Assembly (NCBI GenBank): GCA_044359525.1
Contig: JBIKLY010000060.1
Span: forward strand, 1-22,900
Direction of reading: 5' to 3'
From: CAJBIL01 sp044359525
GTDB taxonomy: Bacteria > Pseudomonadota > Gammaproteobacteria > Burkholderiales > Rhodocyclaceae
Length of the DNA stretch: 22,900 nucleotides
In this document: in pieces, positions 1-7,200 of the stretch
Layout of the letters: every line of letters starts with the position of its first letter
Numbering within the stretch: position 1 is the stretch's first letter
Position numbers and translations under genes: made by a program
Notes under the pieces: generated by a model
Databases searched by the model: none
Told to the model about the DNA's origin: nothing
Seen by the model: only the letters and a program-made list of their open reading frames with translations

Positions 1-1728
1 AGGATAATCGGCGTTCCAGCCGAGGTAATAAAGCTGCACCGCGCCCTTACGGATTTTTTCCTGAAAACGGTTGAAGTCGGTCGAGCGTACAACGAGCTGG
101 ATATCGAGCTTGGCGAATTGCCGCGTCAGCCAGTCGAGACGCGATTTATCGCCCATGCCACCACTCGTCGTATCGAGGTTGATCACCAGCGGCTCGCCGG
201 TCTTGGCGTCTCGCCCATTCGGCCAGCCCGCTTCAGCCAGCAACTTCTTCGCGGCTTCGATCGGCTTGCGCCGCGCCTGACCATCGACCCAGTCGTAGAC
301 CACCGGATTGCTGCCGGCCTCGCCCTCAAGATAGCCAAAAATACCCGGCGGCAGCGGGCTGTTTGCGGCGATGCCGCGCCCGTTCATGAAGATCGAAATG
401 AATTCTTCCTGATCGATGGCAATCGACAATGCCTGACGCAGCCTGGTGCCGGAATCAGACAGCGTACCGACCACCGGATCGAGCATGTTGAAGCCCATGT
501 AGTAGATCGACGCCCGCACACTGGTCAGCAGGCGAATGCCCTTGCCGCGCATTTCATCCGACAGTTGCACGTCCCCGCCGACGTTCATGCGCACTGCCTG
601 ATCGAAGCTGTCCGACGAAATCCCGGAAGCATCGAAATAGCCCTGCAGGAATTTATTCCAGTAAGGAATGCTCTCCTTCTCACGCACGAAGATCGCCTTG
701 TCGATGAACGGCAAAGCCTTGCCGCAATCAGCCAGCAGGCCGGCTGCCTGATCTTCTGCTTCACCGGCACAAGGGTAGGTTTCACCGTGAAAATTGGGAT
801 TGCGCTCAAGCACCATGCGGCTGTTCGGGTTGTTCTGCGTCAGCATGAAAGGACCGGTACCGATCGGATACCAATCGAGCGTCAGGTTCTTTTCGGCCAT
901 ACCGGGCTGGCTGTAGAAACGATCTGCCTCACGCGGCACCGGCGCGAAGAAGGGCATGGCCAGCCAATAAGCGAATTGTGGATATTTGCCGCGCAGCTTG
1001 ATGCGGTAGGTATGGGAATCAACGCGCGTCACACCATCGAGCGCGAAGCGGTCGAGGTCCAGCCAGGCGTCGGCGGGCTCGCCTTTTTCAACATTTTCTT
1101 TGGCCGCCTTTTGCAGATTGGCGCCCAACTCTTTCAGCCCCACGATGTGCTCAGCCATCATCCCGAAGATCGGCGAATGCAGGCGCGGATGCGCCAGCCG
1201 TTTGATCTCGTAGATGTAGTCATCGGCCGTCAGCTCGCGCGTACCGCTCTGTTTGAAGTCGCCAATCCGCTCGATGCCGCGCAGCTTGTCGTGGTCAAGA
1301 TCGTCATAAACGGACTTGCCCGCCTCATCCACGGCAAAAGCCGGATGCGGCTGGTAGCGAATTCCCGGCTTGATGCGGATTTCATAAACGCTGTGCGCAA
1401 TTTTGCCGGTCGGCGCATCCGCCGGCAACTCCCGCCCGGCCGCATCGTAATAGCGCGGCACCGGCACGGATTCGGCAGCGCCTGGAATCAGCGTATAGGG
1501 TCGCTTGAGGTAGTGATACTGCAGCGGCGTCTCGTAAATCTGCGCCGTAAAGGTAATTTCATCTTCGGTGTAGGACTGCACCGGATCAAGATGCTTCGGG
1601 CGCTCGGAGAAAGCCGAGTAGAGGATATTCTGCCCGCGCTCGGCAGACGGATAAGGGTCGTTCTGCTCGCTACTGCAGGCGGCAAGCAGGAAAAACAACG
1701 GCAGGCAGGCGGAACGCAAAAAAAGCAT
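1..1728 (-). CDS. ABC transporter substrate-binding lipoprotein, family 5 (oligopeptide type), 3' end outside window
   Basis: The minus-strand frame stays open from an ATG at 1728 to the window edge, giving 576 visible residues with no stop, so the C-terminus is missing. The N-terminus (MLFLRSACLPLFFLLAAC) is a lipoprotein signal peptide with an LAAC lipobox, so the mature protein should be lipid-anchored at the new N-terminal Cys. The body fits the SBP_bac_5 (DppA/OppA-like) fold: an early LDPVQSYT segment, a PIGTGPF motif and a downstream ERNPNF segment. Members bind peptides or similar solutes and deliver them to an ABC permease. No permease or ATPase gene is visible beside it, and any partner would lie left of the window. 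It is divergent from the CHAT operon across about 130 bp. Family assignment is strong; the substrate is unknown. Confidence 0.85.
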   Translation of the reverse strand, partial: MLFLRSACLPLFFLLAACSSEQNDPYPSAERGQNILYSAFSERPKHLDPVQSYTEDEITFTAQIYETPLQYHYLKRPYTLIPGAAESVPVPRYYDAAGRELPADAPTGKIAHSVYEIRIKPGIRYQPHPAFAVDEAGKSVYDDLDHDKLRGIERIGDFKQSGTRELTADDYIYEIKRLAHPRLHSPIFGMMAEHIVGLKELGANLQKAAKENVEKGEPADAWLDLDRFALDGVTRVDSHTYRIKLRGKYPQFAYWLAMPFFAPVPREADRFYSQPGMAEKNLTLDWYPIGTGPFMLTQNNPNSRMVLERNPNFHGETYPCAGEAEDQAAGLLADCGKALPFIDKAIFVREKESIPYWNKFLQGYFDASGISSDSFDQAVRMNVGGDVQLSDEMRGKGIRLLTSVRASIYYMGFNMLDPVVGTLSDSGTRLRQALSIAIDQEEFISIFMNGRGIAANSPLPPGIFGYLEGEAGSNPVVYDWVDGQARRKPIEAAKKLLAEAGWPNGRDAKTGEPLVINLDTTSGGMGDKSRLDWLTRQFAKLDIQLVVRSTDFNRFQEKIRKGAVQLYYLGWNADYP

Positions 1729-1759
1729 GGGACGAAGTGTAGCGCGAAGTAGGGTATTT

Positions 1760-1789
1760 TTGTCCTTACACATCGTTCTCAAGTATTCT
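1760..1789 (+). promoter_or_regulatory. possible weak sigma-70 promoter for the CHAT operon
   Basis: TTGTCC (1760-1765) and TATTCT (1784-1789) are separated by 18 bp in the divergent intergenic region upstream of 1857. Each box matches consensus at four of six positions, so this is only a candidate. Confidence 0.28.
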
Positions 1790-1856
1790 GCAAAGTCTTC
1801 TGTGAGTAATGCCAAACGGCAATATTTGCGAAAGTCAGACTTCATTCGGAGGCAAC

Positions 1857-4800
1857 ATGGCTCAGCTCAACATCTCCCTACTCCTTTCTTTACTCCTCCT
1901 TGCCTGCACCGGCAGCTACGCTACTGAAACACCGCCGCCACGCACCATCGACGACATTACCCGCTTGCTCGATCATTACAAGCCGGACCCTTTGATTGCT
2001 GCAAAAGCACTGGCTGAAGCAAACCGCGAACCGCCTGTCACCGAGGCCCGCAAAGCGCTTTTTGATTTCTACTGGCAGCGCGGGCAAGCGGCCGTCAAGG
2101 TTGGACGCGCCTCGCAACAAATCAGCGACCTGCGCAAAACGTTAGAGTTTGGTGAGCAGGGCAGCGAACCCAATGCGTACGTACTTGGAGAACTCGCCTT
2201 TGCTGAAGCGCAAGGAGGCAACCTACTCAACGCCGTGCGCCGTGCAGAGGAATCTGTTGCGAATGCACAACGGCTCCGTTGGGGCTTTCAAGTTGGCTCT
2301 CACGCTGGATCTGTCAGCTTACTCTCCGAGATCGGCGATCTGCCCGCGGCACGCAATCATATGCGAGAACTTGATAGCACAATGACAATGATCAGACGGA
2401 GCAACGACTGGTCGGATTATCAATACAACTGGACAGCAGTCACTGAAAATGCACGGGGGGTGCTGTTCAGCGCCGAAGGCAAGCTCGCCGAAGGCGAAGC
2501 CGCATTCCGTCGCGCCTTGCAATCGAGTGCCCTGGCAATCCCACTAGGCGTACAAATCCGCGCTCAAGGACGAGCGCATCCAAGCGCAGAACAACAACTG
2601 CGGCGGAATGAAATGATCCAACGCAATCTCAGCACAGCACTTCTGGCAAACGGCCGCGTCGTCGAAGCCGAGGTGATCGCCCGCCAGGCGCTGCGCCACA
2701 CGTTGGAACGCATCGGCCGCAATTCGGTCGATACCGGCGCGTCGCTCCAGATGTTCGCCCAGACCATTGCCGAACAGGGCCGTTATGCCGAATCGGAAAA
2801 ACTGCTGCGTGAAGCGATCAAATCCTTTCAGGCCGGCGGCGCAGCGCCTGAATCAATGCAGTTGGCAAAGGCCCGTCGCGGCCTCGGTGCGGCACTGGTT
2901 TCGCAGGGCAAGTACGGCGAAGCGCTCAAGGTTTTCGACGAAATGCGCGCCGGCCTGCAAGCCGACCCCATGCTGCTCAAAAAGGTCGGCAGCGGCGATC
3001 TCGATTGGGTGCTGGCCATGCTGCGCAGCGGCAAACAAAGCGAGGCAGAAGCAATGGCGGCCACAATGTATGAGCGCGCCAAACAGAATTTCGCCGACAA
3101 CATCGTCCGCAGCTCGGAAATCCGCGCTTTCCATGCCATGACACTGGCGGCGCGCGGCGAACGAGAGCTCGCCCGCAATGCATTTCGGGAAGCACTGCCG
3201 CCGCTCATCGAGCAGGCGCGCAACGACGCTGAAAATGAAACCGGCGGCATCAGGCGTCAGCAACGGTTGGTGATCATTCTTGAGAGCTATCTGCGCCTTC
3301 TTTCCGAAACACCCGATGCGGCTGCCGAAGCTTTCCTGCTGGCCGATATTGCGCGTGGCAGTGCCGTACAAAAAGCACTGACGTCCAGCGCGGCACGGGC
3401 CACGATCCACGACCCCAAGCTCGCCGAACTCGCGCGCCGGGAACAGGATGCCCAGCAGCGTGCCAACTCGCTCTCCGGGCTGCTGACGCAGCTAATCTCA
3501 TCACCACCCGAACAGCAGTTACCCGCAATCCAGGCGCAGCTACGCAAGGATATCGAAACCCTCAAGGCAGCTCGGCTGACGCTGCAAAGGGAAATCGGTG
3601 AGCGTTTCCCGGATTACGCCAATCTTGTTTCGCCCAAACCCGCCAGCATGGCCGATGCGCAGAAAAGCCTGCGCACCGATGAAGCTCTGGTCGCCTTCTA
3701 TTTCGGCGAGCAGGAAGCCTACGCCTGGGCCATGCGCGGGCAAGGCGTTCCCGCCTTTGTCAAAATTTCGTTGTCGCGCAAACAGATGGCCGGCGAGGTA
3801 GCCCGCTTGCGGCGCGCGCTCGACCCCGGCGTTAGCAGCATTGATGAGATTCCGGCTTTTGAGGTCGCTGCAGCACACCGTCTCTACAGCCAGTTGCTCG
3901 AGCCATTGGCCGCTACGTGGCGCGGGGCAAAAGTGCTGATTGCCGTATCGCATGCCGAACTCGGCCAACTGCCGCTGGCGCTGTTACCGACCGCTCTCGT
4001 CGCCCAACCAGTCAAAACCGGCCTGCCCTTTGCCGGCTACCGCGCTGTGCCGTGGCTGATGCGCTCGCTGGCCGTTGAGCAACTTCCGTCAGTCACCTCC
4101 CTGGCCAGCTTGCGCAAGCTACCGCCTGGCAACGCCAACCGACGTAGCTTCATCGGCTTTGGCGACCCGCTGTTCAGCGCCGAACAGGCGCGCCAGGCGG
4201 GAATACAGCTGGCCAGCGCTGAAGCTCCGGGCAGTGTAAAAACCCGCGGTGTTCCACTGCGTTTGCGCAACGCACCGAAAACGTCTGGCGTCGATTCAGC
4301 CGAACTGGCACTGCTGCCGCGCCTGCCGGACACCAGCCAGGAAGTGCGCGAAATTGCCGAAGTATTGCAGGCCGACCCGGCACAAGACGTTTTTTTGCAG
4401 GCACAGGCCAGCGAGAAGACCGTACTCGGTAGCGATCTTTCGCAACGCAAGGTAGTGATGTTTGCCACGCATGGTCTCGTGCCGGGCGAACTCAACGGCC
4501 TCAATCAGCCGGCACTGGCACTCAGCGCGCCCGAGCTATCCGGTAGCGAGGGTGATGGGCTGCTGACCATGGACAAAATTCTGTCACTCAAACTTAATGC
4601 CGACTGGGTCGTGCTCTCCGCGTGCAACACGGCGTCAGGCGACGGCAGCGGCTCGGAAGCGGTATCCGGCCTGGGCCGGGCTTTTTTCTATGCAGGCGCC
4701 CGAGCATTGCTCGTTTCCAACTGGCCGGTTGAAACAGTATCGGCACGCTTGCTGATGACTGACCTGTTCCGCCGGCAGACAGCGACGCCGGGGCTAGCCA

Positions 4801-4934
4801 AGGCGGAGGCACTGCGCGCAGCAATGGGCAGCCTGATTGATGGTGCCGGTAGTATTGATGCAAAGACCGGTAAGGCCGATTATAGTTATGCCCACCCGTT
4901 ATTCTGGGCACCTTTTGTCGTTGTCGGAGATTGA
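1857..4934 (+). CDS. secreted TPR-repeat CHAT domain protein (caspase-like peptidase fold)
   Basis: This is a 1025-residue protein from the ATG at 1857. That start follows a GGAGG at 1848-1852 and gives a clean signal peptide (MAQLNISLLLSLLLLACTG), unlike the in-frame ATG at 1809. LLAC could also act as a lipobox, so either a periplasmic or a lipid-anchored product is possible. Residues ~55-470 are helical TPR-like repeats (for example AEQGRYAESEKLLREAI). Residues ~510-600 are probably coiled coil. Residues ~620-1025 form a CHAT domain with the His-Cys dyad seen as ATHG (His872) and SACNT (Cys923), and the typical C-terminal HPLFWAPFVVVGD. CHAT proteins are clan CD peptidases related to caspases and separase. 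The catalytic residues are intact, so activity is plausible, but the substrate is unknown. It lies 10 nt upstream of the small exported gene at 4945, which suggests an operon. Confidence 0.9.
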   Translation: MAQLNISLLLSLLLLACTGSYATETPPPRTIDDITRLLDHYKPDPLIAAKALAEANREPPVTEARKALFDFYWQRGQAAVKVGRASQQISDLRKTLEFGEQGSEPNAYVLGELAFAEAQGGNLLNAVRRAEESVANAQRLRWGFQVGSHAGSVSLLSEIGDLPAARNHMRELDSTMTMIRRSNDWSDYQYNWTAVTENARGVLFSAEGKLAEGEAAFRRALQSSALAIPLGVQIRAQGRAHPSAEQQLRRNEMIQRNLSTALLANGRVVEAEVIARQALRHTLERIGRNSVDTGASLQMFAQTIAEQGRYAESEKLLREAIKSFQAGGAAPESMQLAKARRGLGAALVSQGKYGEALKVFDEMRAGLQADPMLLKKVGSGDLDWVLAMLRSGKQSEAEAMAATMYERAKQNFADNIVRSSEIRAFHAMTLAARGERELARNAFREALPPLIEQARNDAENETGGIRRQQRLVIILESYLRLLSETPDAAAEAFLLADIARGSAVQKALTSSAARATIHDPKLAELARREQDAQQRANSLSGLLTQLISSPPEQQLPAIQAQLRKDIETLKAARLTLQREIGERFPDYANLVSPKPASMADAQKSLRTDEALVAFYFGEQEAYAWAMRGQGVPAFVKISLSRKQMAGEVARLRRALDPGVSSIDEIPAFEVAAAHRLYSQLLEPLAATWRGAKVLIAVSHAELGQLPLALLPTALVAQPVKTGLPFAGYRAVPWLMRSLAVEQLPSVTSLASLRKLPPGNANRRSFIGFGDPLFSAEQARQAGIQLASAEAPGSVKTRGVPLRLRNAPKTSGVDSAELALLPRLPDTSQEVREIAEVLQADPAQDVFLQAQASEKTVLGSDLSQRKVVMFATHGLVPGELNGLNQPALALSAPELSGSEGDGLLTMDKILSLKLNADWVVLSACNTASGDGSGSEAVSGLGRAFFYAGARALLVSNWPVETVSARLLMTDLFRRQTATPGLAKAEALRAAMGSLIDGAGSIDAKTGKADYSYAHPLFWAPFVVVGD

Positions 4935-4944
4935 GGAATCGAAC

Positions 4945-5374
4945 ATGCAGAACGTGAAAATTGCCACCGGCCTTTTTGCCTTTGCCCTGCTGACTGTCAG
5001 CAGTAGCAGCTATGCCTTCAAACTGATCAAGGACGAAGAAGCCAAACTGCCGGCCGCAGCCGGTGGCATGACGACACGCGGGATTACACGTGGACCGGGC
5101 ATCAAGGTAGTATCGCCCGACCTCTCTGCCGGACCTGAAGCTCGCCTTTGAGCCGCGCGGTGGCGCAAAGATTGACGCGGCAAGCCTCAAGGTCAGCTAT
5201 CTCAAGGCAACACCGATCGATCTGCTGGCACGCGTCAAATCGGGCGTCAGCGAATCCGGCATTGATCTGGCCAATGCCGAAATCCCTCCCGGCGAACATG
5301 CCATCCAGGTCACCCTGCAGGATTCTGAGGGTCGCAAAACCAACACGGTAATCAATCTGACGATTGCCAAGTAA
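4945..5374 (+). pseudogene. small exported protein, broken by a frameshift near 5115-5135
   Basis: The ATG at 4945 sits 10 nt after the CHAT stop, with GAGGAA overlapping that stop as ribosome binding site. Translation gives a signal peptide (MQNVKIATGLFAFALLTVSS, then SSYA before the likely cleavage) and a basic segment (TTRGITRGPGIKVVSPD), then stops at 5151 after 68 residues. The +1 frame, open across the same stretch, continues as PDLKLAFEPRGGAKIDAASL and on to TNTVINLTIAK, ending at a TAA at 5372-5374. The two parts together give about 142 residues and read as one periplasmic protein, the second half looking like a beta-rich Ig-like domain. The break is a one-base insertion, a two-base deletion or a sequencing error. 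I do not recognise the family. Its position between CHAT and the zinc-ribbon membrane gene suggests it works with them. Confidence 0.72.
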
Positions 5375-5378
5375 CGGT

Positions 5379-6161
5379 ATGAAGTGCCCTTACTGCATTT
5401 CCGAAATCAGCGACGAGGCGATCGCCTGCCTACACTGCACGCGTGACCTCTACCTGTTCAAGCCGCTACTGGAACGCATTGGTGGGCTGGAGCAAAAATT
5501 GGCCGAGATGGAAGCGTGTTTGATCGAAACGATTTCCAGCACGGAAACAACAGAACCACAACCAGCAGAAATCACGCCGGAGTCACCGCCGCATCCGGCG
5601 CAAGCATTAAGTTTATGGGCTACCCCACTGCTCCTGTTGCTCGTTTTACATCTGCTGATTACTGTGGTCTACGATCTGAACACCCTGTATTTGCGGATTG
5701 TTTCCCTGCTGATTCCGTTACCGTTCGGCTGGCTGCTGATGCATCGTCATCGTCGTCACTTCGGCCTATGGACAGTCGCGGCCTTCGTCATGGCCACGCT
5801 TGCCGTACTCGGCATGAGTAGCATTACCCATCTCGTCGATTACACACCGATCCTGCCGCAAGACCGACGCGAGTGGAAGGAATTCATTGAATACGCAGCC
5901 AGCATCGGCTTGAGCCTGGTTACCGGGCTGCTGCTCGGACGCATGCTCTGGAATCGCCGCGAACAGACGCGGCAGCCTTCGCAGGCACAAGGCTTGGCCC
6001 TGCGTCTGGTCAAGCTGGCCAGCCAGGGGCAACAGAGCGCCGACAAGGTCCAGAACAGCGTCAAGAAACTCAACGAACTCGGCAACTCACTGGCGGTTGC
6101 CGGTACAACTGCGGCGTCGATTTACACCGGCTTGCAAGGATTTCTCGGCGGCAAGGGGTAA
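5379..6161 (+). CDS. zinc-ribbon multi-pass membrane protein of unknown function
   Basis: The product is 260 residues from the ATG at 5379, 4 nt after the stop of the preceding frame. A TTG at 5364 in the same frame is a weaker alternative that would add five residues. It opens with a zinc-ribbon pattern, CPYC (residues 3-6) and CLHC (residues 18-21), followed by a short coiled coil (LERIGGLEQKLAEMEACL) and an acidic/proline linker. Next come about four hydrophobic segments: around WATPLLLLLVLHLLITVVY, YLRIVSLLIPLPFGWLLM, LWTVAAFVMATLAVLGM and AASIGLSLVTGLLLGRML. The C-terminal tail is a heptad-like cytoplasmic helix ending in a small-residue stretch. The family is not recognised. A double-Cys ribbon at the N-terminus of a membrane protein usually means a cytosolic zinc site. 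It is third in the apparent CHAT operon, which is its only functional clue. Confidence 0.82.
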   Translation: MKCPYCISEISDEAIACLHCTRDLYLFKPLLERIGGLEQKLAEMEACLIETISSTETTEPQPAEITPESPPHPAQALSLWATPLLLLLVLHLLITVVYDLNTLYLRIVSLLIPLPFGWLLMHRHRRHFGLWTVAAFVMATLAVLGMSSITHLVDYTPILPQDRREWKEFIEYAASIGLSLVTGLLLGRMLWNRREQTRQPSQAQGLALRLVKLASQGQQSADKVQNSVKKLNELGNSLAVAGTTAASIYTGLQGFLGGKG

Positions 6162-6199
6162 CAGCCAGCACGCCTACCCGCTATCGAATTGTCCGCAAT

Positions 6200-6216
6200 C
6201 GTCTGCAACGCAGACG
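6200..6216. repeat. perfect 7-bp inverted repeat before the fabI promoter
   Basis: CGTCTGC and GCAGACG are separated by AAC. The repeat lies 38 bp after the zinc-ribbon gene and ends 5 bp before the fabI -35 box. There is no T-run, so it is a weak terminator at best. It could equally be an operator for fabI. Confidence 0.45.
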
Positions 6217-6221
6217 GTGCT

Positions 6222-6249
6222 CAGACAGCGCATCAATTTCCCTTATAAT
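6222..6249 (+). promoter_or_regulatory. sigma-70 promoter of fabI
   Basis: The -10 box is a perfect TATAAT (6244-6249). Upstream, CAGACA (6222-6227) matches the -35 consensus at four of six positions with a 16-bp spacer. Transcription would start near 6256, giving a 5' UTR of about 55 nt before the fabI ATG. Confidence 0.65.
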
Positions 6250-6311
6250 AGGGGGCTGAGCTGATTCAAACAAAACAACAACACCAACATATTCAAGTTA
6301 CAGGAGAACCA

Positions 6312-7112
6312 ATGGGATTCCTTGCAGACAAGCGCATTCTCATCACCGGCCTGCTGTCAAAGCATTCAATCGCCTATGGGATCGCCAAAGCCTGTCATCG
6401 TGAGGGCGCGCAACTGGCCTTCACCTACCAGAATGAGCGCTTTCAGGATCGCGTCGGAAAATTTGCCCAGGAATTCGACAGTACACGGGTTTATCAGTGT
6501 GACGTTGCCGAAGACAGCCAGATTGACGCGCTGTTCGTCGACTTGAGCAAAGAATGGGAAGGGCTTGATGGCCTGGTTCATTCAATCGCTTTCGCACCCA
6601 AAGAGGCCATTGAAGGTGATTTCCTCGACGGCATCACGCGCGAGTCTTTCCGCATTGCGCACGACGTGTCGTCCTACAGCTATCCGGCGCTGGTCAAGGC
6701 GGCGCGCCCGCTGCTGCTGAAGGGCAACAACGCTGCGGTACTGGCACTGTCCTACCTCGGCGCAGAGCGCACGCTGCCGAACTACAACACGATGGGGTTG
6801 GCCAAGGCCAGCCTGGAAGCGGCGACCCGCTACCTGGCGTTTTGTCTTGGGCCACAGGGCATTCGCGCCAATGCGATTTCAGCCGGGCCGATCAAGACCC
6901 TGGCGGCCTCGGGTATCGGCAATTTCTCAAAGCTGCTGGCCTACAACGCACACAACGCGCCACTGCGTCGCAACATCACGATCGACGAAGTGGGTAACGC
7001 GGCAGCCTTTATGCTTTCCGATCTGGCCAGCGGCATCACTGCCGAGATCATGTACGTTGATGGCGGCCTCAACACCACGGCGCTCGGCAATCCGGACCCC
7101 CTGCCTGCCTGA
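6312..7112 (+). CDS. fabI: enoyl-[acyl-carrier-protein] reductase (NADH)
   Basis: The 266-residue protein has the usual FabI length. It catalyses the last step of each fatty-acid elongation cycle, reducing trans-2-enoyl-ACP with NADH in the cytosol. It is a divergent short-chain dehydrogenase: the nucleotide loop reads GLLSKHSIAYGIA (residues 13-25). The active-site pattern is Tyr148 (SYLGAER) with Tyr158 and Lys165 (YNTMGLAK), matching the Tyr-Tyr-Lys arrangement of E. coli FabI. SAGPIKTLAASGI and the C-terminal YVDGGLNTT are also typical. The start is supported by GGAG seven to ten bases upstream of the ATG. It has its own promoter and appears monocistronic. This is the enzyme family inhibited by triclosan (established knowledge). 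No unusual residues were seen. Confidence 0.97.
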   Translation: MGFLADKRILITGLLSKHSIAYGIAKACHREGAQLAFTYQNERFQDRVGKFAQEFDSTRVYQCDVAEDSQIDALFVDLSKEWEGLDGLVHSIAFAPKEAIEGDFLDGITRESFRIAHDVSSYSYPALVKAARPLLLKGNNAAVLALSYLGAERTLPNYNTMGLAKASLEAATRYLAFCLGPQGIRANAISAGPIKTLAASGIGNFSKLLAYNAHNAPLRRNITIDEVGNAAAFMLSDLASGITAEIMYVDGGLNTTALGNPDPLPA

Positions 7113-7139
7113 CTGATCTGACCCCTGCCCGGCAGCACA

Positions 7140-7186
7140 ACAAACGACAACGCCGACCGGAGCATCCGGTCGGCGTTGTCGTTTGT
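7140..7186. terminator. bidirectional stem-loop terminator between fabI and ppiD
   Basis: The arms 7140-7161 and 7165-7186 are perfect 22-bp reverse complements around a GCA loop. The stem sits 27 bp after fabI and 14 bp before the end of ppiD. The outer arms are A/T-rich (ACAAAC and GTTTGT), which gives a short U-tract in either direction. Confidence 0.8.
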
Positions 7187-7200
7187 GCGGCTTGAGGCGC

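Noticed and set aside
118..1752. Long plus-strand open frame (544 codons)
   Set aside because: It is antisense to the family 5 substrate-binding protein, which has a lipobox and recognisable motifs. The plus-strand translation has no coherent domain.
1809..1856. Upstream ATG start for the CHAT gene
   Set aside because: It would put 16 polar residues before the signal peptide and has no ribosome site. The ATG at 1857 has GGAGG just before it.
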